DNA from: Hybos culiciformis
Taxonomy: Eukaryota > Arthropoda > Insecta > Diptera > Hybotidae
Length of the DNA: 64,000 bases
Assembly: GCA_964007475.1 (NCBI GenBank)
Contig: OZ023273.1
Coordinates: 59,043,834 to 59,107,833, forward strand
Reading direction: 5' to 3'
The notes under the pieces were generated by a model. It saw only the letters and a list, made by a program, of their open reading frames with translations, ran no database searches and had not been told where the DNA came from. The position numbers were made by a program, and so were the translations under genes. Shown one piece after another: positions 56,514 through 64,000 of this stretch (position 1 is its first letter; each line of letters starts with the position of its first letter).

Positions 56514-59165
56514 TTTATTTCAATTATTATTTCGTTCGTAAACAGGTTAGGGGAAAGGGATGCGAAAACAATTTTTGACCAGATCATTTGGCCCAGTGAT
56601 GATTTTACATCATACGATAACTGAAAATAGACAAAAAGATAATATTTTGATAATTTTTTTTTTGTTTAAGTTAAATTTAATTAATGTGATTTTAAATACA
56701 TATAACATATTTATGGATATACAGATATTTATATATTGTATAGTGAATTTTTCACAAGAATATATAGGATTCTGACAACAAAAATAAAAATAATTTAGCT
56801 ATCAATGAACTGAGAAAACAAAGCAATATTGCTTGCGTGAGTTTATCTTGTTAACCGGGTTTTTAGCACCAATCATATTTATAAAATAAATTTTTTACTA
56901 TTAAATAAATTTACTATATAAATTTTCAGGCGAGTATATTATGTCTTAAATAAAGTTTCTAACAAATAAAAATGTTCAAGTGAAAAGCACTTCGAAATAT
57001 TTTGGTGATTTTTTCCTTTTTTTTTCATTTTTGAGATGCATGATGCATCTGAATCTACGTTAAATGAGAATAAATAAAATAGTAATAATTTAAATACTTA
57101 TTATCTGATAAATTAGCATTAAAAAATAAAAGGCTAACTTTGCAGCTTTTTATTTACTTATATCTTTAGATAGTCTTTAGTCAAATAGTATTACTCTATT
57201 ACAGAATATACAAAAAAAAACTCGAAATATAACTCTAACATAAAGGCTTTAGTACGAAAACAAACTTTTTAAATAATTTTTAAATAGTTGTTAAGATAAT
57301 TATTAAAGGGTATATTTGATTTTTGAAGAAAAAAAAATTAAAATATACCTAACCGTCTAACATTATATCTATTATTGAATAGGAAGTCCAACATCGTATA
57401 GAATTTATAGACTCAATGAAAAATAAACAAAACAGAAACCATAAAGAGAATTTTATTTATATGTTTGTATATAATAAAGGGAAAATATAGTTGATTGAAA
57501 TTTTTTCATAATTATCATTCATAATGTTCTTCCTTTTAAAATTTTCGCAATTCAAACAAGATAAAATTTGAAGATGTTTTCATTTTAATATTTTTTTTTC
57601 AAACTATTTACATAAGTATGTATTTTAATTTGTTAATATTATTTTTTTATATAATTCTAAAATTTGTTGAATAATCAGTATAGTTATATGTAGTTCTAAT
57701 GCCGTTGACCGCAGTTAATCAACAATTAACCTAGTACTAATCTATCGAATTTGTATTTTATTTAGAAAAGGCATTAATCAGTCTTTTACTTTTATTTATG
57801 ATAGTTGAACATTTTTAATGTATTTGTCAAAAAAATGTGACACACAAAAACAAGGGCATGCACTTAAGAAATTATTACCTATATCCTTTTTCAGAACTAC
57901 CTAAATAATTATCTTCTTTTTTTATCATGTTCTCACTTCTTAATAGATATAAAAAATAACAAAACTAAAATTTTCTTAATAAATTCAATTACTATTTTCA
58001 CATAATTTGAAATTTAACCCCTGGGTCAAATCCATTTTTTCTATTCATATACATAGAACAAAATTTTAAAAATAGATTACCCAGTTTGCAAAATTTAACA
58101 ACCAAAACAAAATATTAAATTTATTTTAGAAATAAATCTAATCAAATTATAAGATCGTTAATCTCAAATTTCAAAAAAAAAAATAAGAGCAAAATATGAA
58201 TTATATATTAAAAAATATTGAAGAATAGTTTTAAAATTGTACATTCATAAATCTTCTAAAGAAATTTAGGAAAGTAAATTTTTCTCATTATATTAAAAGC
58301 GCAGTTTTTTTTTTCTTACTTTTTTTAATAAATGAAACTTAATTTATAAAATAAAAATCTTAAAGAACTACCTACTTAACTTATGAATATATATACTTTG
58401 AACAAAAGAGTTTTATTTAATTTTTTTTTTAAAGTTAAGTAAAATTGTTTTTGGGTCATAAAAATAAATTGCTTTAAATGAATAATAATTTAAAATTTTA
58501 TTTTTAAATCAGAAAAAAATAAACTTTTGTACAATTATTGTGTACAATTGAAAATTTATATATATATAATATGGTTTTATGATAAATTCAATTACAGAGG
58601 CCATAAAATACACTCTCTCAAATGATTCTTGTAAAACATAATAATAATAAAAAATTAAATGCAAAAGAATTGCGAATCCACTAATTATCACGCATGATTA
58701 TTTTAATAATGTCAATCATTAATTAATTACATATTGAAGTCATAAAATATTATTGAAATATTTTTGATTTGGAAATTATATACATAATGTTTCTGTACAT
58801 TATAAATGCATATATATACAACCATAACATTATTGTTTTATAATATTGTTAATTGCGGACGTGGTGACGCAAGTTATTGGTGAACTTTAAAATCTTAAAT
58901 AAAAATCTTATGTACATTGAACTTTTGGGTACACATCAAAAGCATTCAATCAAACCGTCACTTTCGTGGCAAATAGTCATTTTGTTAGTTCTGGATTAAA
59001 ATAAAATAACCTTACATTCAGCGCAAACTACAAATGCAGGAAAGTAATTTTAATTTCATACATAAAATACGTCTTTTCTTTCAATAGCCCTTTGACACCT
59101 TGACATCACATTTTAAAATATTCCGAGAAATACTATACAAGTATACACTATATTATTATACTATA
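56514..59165. other. Region 5' of the giant exon, no gene seen
   Basis: Must hold the 5' UTR exon(s) or promoter of the long isoform. AT-rich; the ORFs at 56390-56775 overlap or abut the gene start and are shadows. No TATA/Inr combination can be picked with confidence. Confidence 0.55.
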
Positions 59166-59173
59166 CTATACAC

Positions 59174-59877
59174 CAGTGATTCTTAACAAGTGATCCGCGG
59201 ACCCCTGAGGGTTCGTAAGGAAGTTTACCAGGGGGCCGCTAAATTATGTTAAATGTACCGTAGAAAAATATTTGTTTTATTCTTTCTTGGGCTACTTAGA
59301 AAAAGAACTTTATACATTATAAAACTTTGAATTCAACATCCATACAACAATTATAAAAATACTAATTTATTATCATTTGACGAAGATACATTACTAGAAT
59401 TAATAAATGATTATAACCAGAAATCTATTTTCAAAACTAAAAATGTGTTATTTGGGTATATATTCGTGGAGAATATCCTATTCTATTTTCTGCAACAATA
59501 TAAATTTTCGGCCATTCGCTTCTCAATAATATAGAACGGATTGGATTGGAAACAAAAGAATCAAGAATTTAGTTGAATATATTCGGAATATATCTCGAAT
59601 TAGTTTAATATATTCAGCAACGGAAATCTCATTGAATTATTTTGAATATTTTATTTATCTAATTTTTTTATTACTTTTAAATTTTTTTTTTATTTTTATT
59701 TTAATTATAAATAAATAAATTTTCAATTATAAGTTTAAATATTATTATTAAAAGTTTTTTTTTTAATATATAAAGGGTATTTTAACAAATATTAATTATT
59801 ATTAAAATAGGGGGGGGCCTTGGAAAAATTTTGAGAAAATTGGTGGTCCGTGAGAATTATAAGGTTAATAACCACTG
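59174..59877. mobile_element. hAT-type element, 704 bp
   Basis: The left end CAGTGATTCTTAACAAGTGA with GATCCGCGGACCCC and the right end, complemented, CAGTGGTTATTAACCTTATA with CACGGACCACC are the familiar CAGTGGTTCTTAACC style of hAT ends. Flanks CTATACAC (59166-59173) and CTATATAC (59878-59885) match at 7 of 8 bases. No transposase ORF. Confidence 0.82.
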
Positions 59878-60106
59878 CTATATACTACACTACGCTAGAT
59901 ATATAGTAAATGTATTGTTGAATAATTTCTTCTATTTTATTTTCTACAGGTATAACTATTATTTCAAAAATCATTGTTCACAAAAGGGTTTTTTTAATAG
60001 TTATTTTTCTTTATTAATTAGCTTCGAAGGTTATAAAACTTAAATCTCATAAAATAAAAAATCAGTCTGAAGCATAAATAAAACTTTAATTATTTCTGAT
60101 GGAATA

Positions 60107-60129
60107 AATAATAATAATAATAATAATAA
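60107..60129. repeat. ATA microsatellite
   Basis: Seven ATA/TAA units. Confidence 0.85.
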
Positions 60130-63100
60130 CAATATTATTACATTTTTATTTCTCTACGATTTAATAATGAAAATGAAATAATAAACAAGAAAAATTGGAA
60201 TAAAAATTTTAAAAGAATACGTAATAATATTAATATAAAAAGTTTCAGAAAAAAAAAATATGGAAGCATTTATAAAATATGAGATCACTACTGTACTGGA
60301 ACATTATTATTATGATAAAAATGAATTAACTAGCAAAAAAAAAAATGCTGGCTGTTAAGTCAAAAATAGTTTTTGTTAATTTTAACAATACTTTAAATTC
60401 ATTTTATTCGAATAAATCTTAAATAAATCAAATATCAAGTAGGTGTTCAGAAAATTTATTTGAACTATTGCTCGTTTTTTTTTTTTTTTAAATTATGTCG
60501 ACTGAGTTCATTAATTTATGTTAAAAATGTACTAATATTATAAGTTCAATCAGAGCAGAGGTTTACTTAATACACAATATATATTTATGTAATGCATTTA
60601 AAGTGAAGTTATAATAATGCCTAAATGTCTGTAATTAATAATTCTAAATGTCTGTAATTATGTATGACTTTATTTAATTTGTAGTTTCAGCAATTTGAAA
60701 TACATTTATACATTTATAGTTGGTAATTTTGATAAATTTGTTTAGAATTTTAAATTTATTTCTTAAGAGTAAATATAAATGAAAACAATCGACTGAGGTA
60801 GGTACTATTTAATACCGATTCTCTTTTCTATAATTATTTAAATTCATAATCCGAATATTAATCGACTCGATGAATATTTTCGAAGTCGACAAGTGATTTC
60901 CAGTCACGGATATTGCGGATAAACCAAGACAATTTTTTTTATTTTTTACTATTTTATAATAAAAAATTTATGATTCAATAATTCTGTTAAAGTCAATCTA
61001 AGAAAACTTAAGTCTCAGAAACTAAGTCTTGTGAATATAGTCCTATAATCATATAATAAATAAAATACAAAAAGCATCCATCCAACATCATATTAGGATG
61101 ACCCCCAAATAATTTTTGATTATTGAATATTTATTGTTTTTCATTACTTGATCAATTAATTAAAAAAAAATTAAATTACTTTTCAAACGAAGCATCTAAT
61201 GTAAATAACTATATAAATCATAATATATCCATACAATACATATAATATAATATGAACATATAGCTGTCAATATTCAAATTAAATTTTAGTTATATACATG
61301 AGGAAGTCAAACTAAGGAAGGCTTAAACTTTTTATACCAAATTATATATAAATGTTTCTTATGTAAAGACAAATAAAGAAATACTCAAATAAAAAAAAAA
61401 CTGGAACTATAGGTAAAAAAAATTTGTACTATGTATACGTAAATGTGTTTTGCATTGAATTCTATATCTATTTACTTTATATATATTCGAAAATCAACAA
61501 AACGAAATTGCTATAAAAGTATAGTAAAATATTAAAATTAAAATATTTAAAATACGAAGCTAGGTGCTTTTTTCGCTTAACATAATTTAACTATATTTTG
61601 TTTCAAATTAAAAATGACACTTTTTATACAAACACCAATATGTCATACATTTTAATTCGAAATCCGTTTTACAACATGATAAGTTAAATTTACTTACAAG
61701 AGATATTTGTTTTAATACAACACATCACATTTCATAAGAATACCTACAACTTTATAATTATATGTTAATACAGTACAAAGGTAGTATACGATAAACCTAT
61801 ATAAATTCTCCAAACATTACCTATATTCTATAAATAACTATTATTTGGGATAATTTTGAGAGATACTTGAAATGATGAAAAAACTTAAATTAAATATTAT
61901 TCAGGTCATTTTATATTTTTGATGTGTTGTGTGCATGTACTCTTGTATTTATATGATTGATTTAATATTTGATTTGAAATGAGATGAGACAAAATTGAAT
62001 CAACTATGTATTATAAAATGTTCGAATTTTCATATAAATATACAATATTGATACAAGAAAAAATTAAACCATACTGTATGTCTAAATTATGTAGTTTAAA
62101 ATTCCAAATTTTCGATATTTATGTTATATATATGTAAGACGACATAGGGTTATGGTATATGTATAATAAAATAATATATATATTTGTATTGTATATATGT
62201 ACTTAATACTTATAATGTATATATAAGTTTATTAATAAAAATTACGATTCTTAATAAAAAAAAAATAGAATTAAACCATTTCTGACAAATTTCTGTATAC
62301 ATTATTATTGACAAATTTGTGAAACTTCATGTTAATTTAAGCCACAAAAAATATTTGGACCTACCAAAAATTTTCTTTAATTTGTCAGACGAACCAAAAG
62401 CCTGAATCTATATTTATGGCAATGATTTACGCAATATAGCGTTAAAAAAATTTTAAATATTTTAAAAGAAAATTATACAAATAAAGATTTTTAAATATAA
62501 GTATATTAAATAAAATACCATTACAAGATTATAATATAGTGAAAAGTTCAAACATCTATGCTGCTCTACAGACTTTCAAACAGTATCATATAAATAATGT
62601 CTATTTTAAAGAAATACAATGTACATTACAATGGTAATAAAAAGTTTTTCAAAGAAATTTACGATTTTTTTTTGCTTTAGACGATTTTTAGCATGAGTTA
62701 GGAAGTCTTTTCTATGACGTTTTCAAATTTCCCGCATCGATTTTGATCTATCTACAAACATTGTCGATATGTTAATGTTTAAGTACTACAATGTAGGTTT
62801 ATTATGTTTTAATTTTTCTTTTATTAGTTTTTTTAACTATATTTTTATTTTATATGAAGCGAATATTATGTGTGAATTGAATTTTATTATAAGTTTTTAA
62901 AAACCTAAATTAACAAAATACTCGACTCCCCAAAAATGTAAAGAGTAAGTTTACACTAATAATTAAACAATTTCAGAACATTCCGAGCACAATAATTATT
63001 ATACACCATAATTAGTTTCAATTTTGAGCTGGCAATTCTACAATATGAATTTTCAAATTTATTATTTGAATCGTATTTCATAGAGGAAAGAAAACTAAAA

Positions 63101-64000
63101 GCTTCTTGTATTTACGGCGAACTAGACGTTATTCGGGGTTTTTCAATAGTATGATATTTGCTAGTATAATAATGCTGATGTTCTTTTCAGAAATCTGAAA
63201 TTTTTTTTTTTTTTTCAAAACAGAAAACATATTAAACAAATTTACTACATTTTTGACATTGGCATCAACGGAAAGGTATGTGGTATAATAACATATTATT
63301 CAAATTATTCTTAATGGCGTGTGCAATAGAAAAAATCTTAGTTGAAGAAATATAGGAATGAATATAATGGATGTACAAGATACCACCAATATATAACAAG
63401 ATGCGGCAAAATTTTGTATCAATTCCAAATTTATTTATAAAAAAACAAAATTTTATAAGGTAGAATAAACAAATTTTGTTGCGCATTATATAATTTTAAT
63501 AAACTAGAGGTGCAAACAATTTTAATTTTTTTTTTTTTATATAAATAAAAACTTCAAATGTAATAAATTTATATATTTTGATTTAACAATTTATTGTTAT
63601 ACATGCTGATCAAATTTTACATAAACAGTTATGATTATGCATTCAATGTAGATGTATAGATCAAAATTATTTAAATTAATTCCTAATATTTTGTAATATG
63701 TTAATAAAAAAATTAGAATTTATTTATGTATTAGGTACATAAAGTATTTTCGATACACAATTTGCTTATTGTGGTCATTAACATTGTCTTTTGCGTAAAT
63801 AACAAATATATTTTCACTTATGTACTTTAATTTTTTCATGCAAAAAAAAAAATCTGTAGAAATTTTATCTCGATGACGGCAACAACAACAAAATTATCCC
63901 CCCTTTTTTATTTTATTTTTTAATAAAATAACTGAGTTTTTATCGCAGGATATGAATGCATGTGCCAAACATAAATCTTTTAATTCCTTTATTTTTGACT
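60130..64000. other. No gene recognised to the right edge
   Basis: AT-rich sequence with numerous TATATA and poly-A/T stretches. No exon-like ORF, RNA gene or transposon ends found. It may be a further intron or the upstream region of the minus-strand gene. Confidence 0.5.

Noticed and set aside
1..64000. CRISPR array, bacterial operon or tRNA/rRNA gene
   Set aside because: No spaced palindromic repeats of that type, no ribosome-binding-site-led gene runs, and no cloverleaf or rRNA-like sequence seen on either strand; all gene structure is eukaryotic.

Overview
This is a strongly AT-rich window from an insect nuclear genome. It has spliceosomal introns with GT-AG borders, abundant poly-A/T tracts, a divergent ionotropic chemoreceptor, and many short non-autonomous DNA transposons. 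I cannot fix the insect order from sequence alone. There are no operons, CRISPR arrays or bacterial genes, and I found no rRNA or tRNA.

The whole window is organised by one minus-strand gene that resembles the vertebrate SRCIN1 (p140Cap) / SKT (KIAA1217, sickle tail) family. Its exons run from 56513 down to 207, and the gene continues past the left edge. Twelve minus-strand coding exons join in an unbroken reading frame: a giant exon 53117-56513, then 51837-52625, 34176-34226, 33312-33466, a 30-nt microexon 31372-31401, 27709-27880, 22044-22387, 21830-21892, 8257-8338, 7346-7463, 3857-3955 and 207-367. An extra ATG exon (36976-37078) has the same phase at its 3' end as exon 51837-52625. This suggests two promoters: a long form (1820 codons in the window) and a short form (459 codons in the window). 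The family assignment rests on the AIP3-like block in exon 22044-22387 and the MERQLANLTGLVQKAL segment in exon 207-367.

Three other genes lie inside its introns. (1) A three-exon plus-strand gene at 1920-3139 encodes a 247-aa protein with a signal peptide and one membrane segment; I do not recognise it. (2) A five-exon plus-strand gene at 15557-21522 encodes a 593-aa secreted protein with a pentraxin/LamG-like domain, a His-rich stretch and several dibasic sites. (3) An intronless minus-strand gene at 23806-25608 encodes a 600-aa divergent ionotropic receptor.

The remaining DNA is intronic or upstream and holds a notable set of mobile-element relics. Three are hAT-type elements with 8-bp target duplications (6718-7216, 35953-36218, 59174-59877). 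One is PIF/Harbinger-type with a TTA duplication (4707-5111). Others are a TIR element (5263-5826), a Helitron-like element with internal tandem units (10080-10885), a near-perfect 246-bp hairpin (47427-47672), a GC-capped foldback element (49383-50540), a small MITE (40407-40548) and degraded LINE ORF2 tails (32071-32335, 51001-51200, 51225-51440). No gene was found between 37.1 and 51.8 kb or beyond 56.5 kb.
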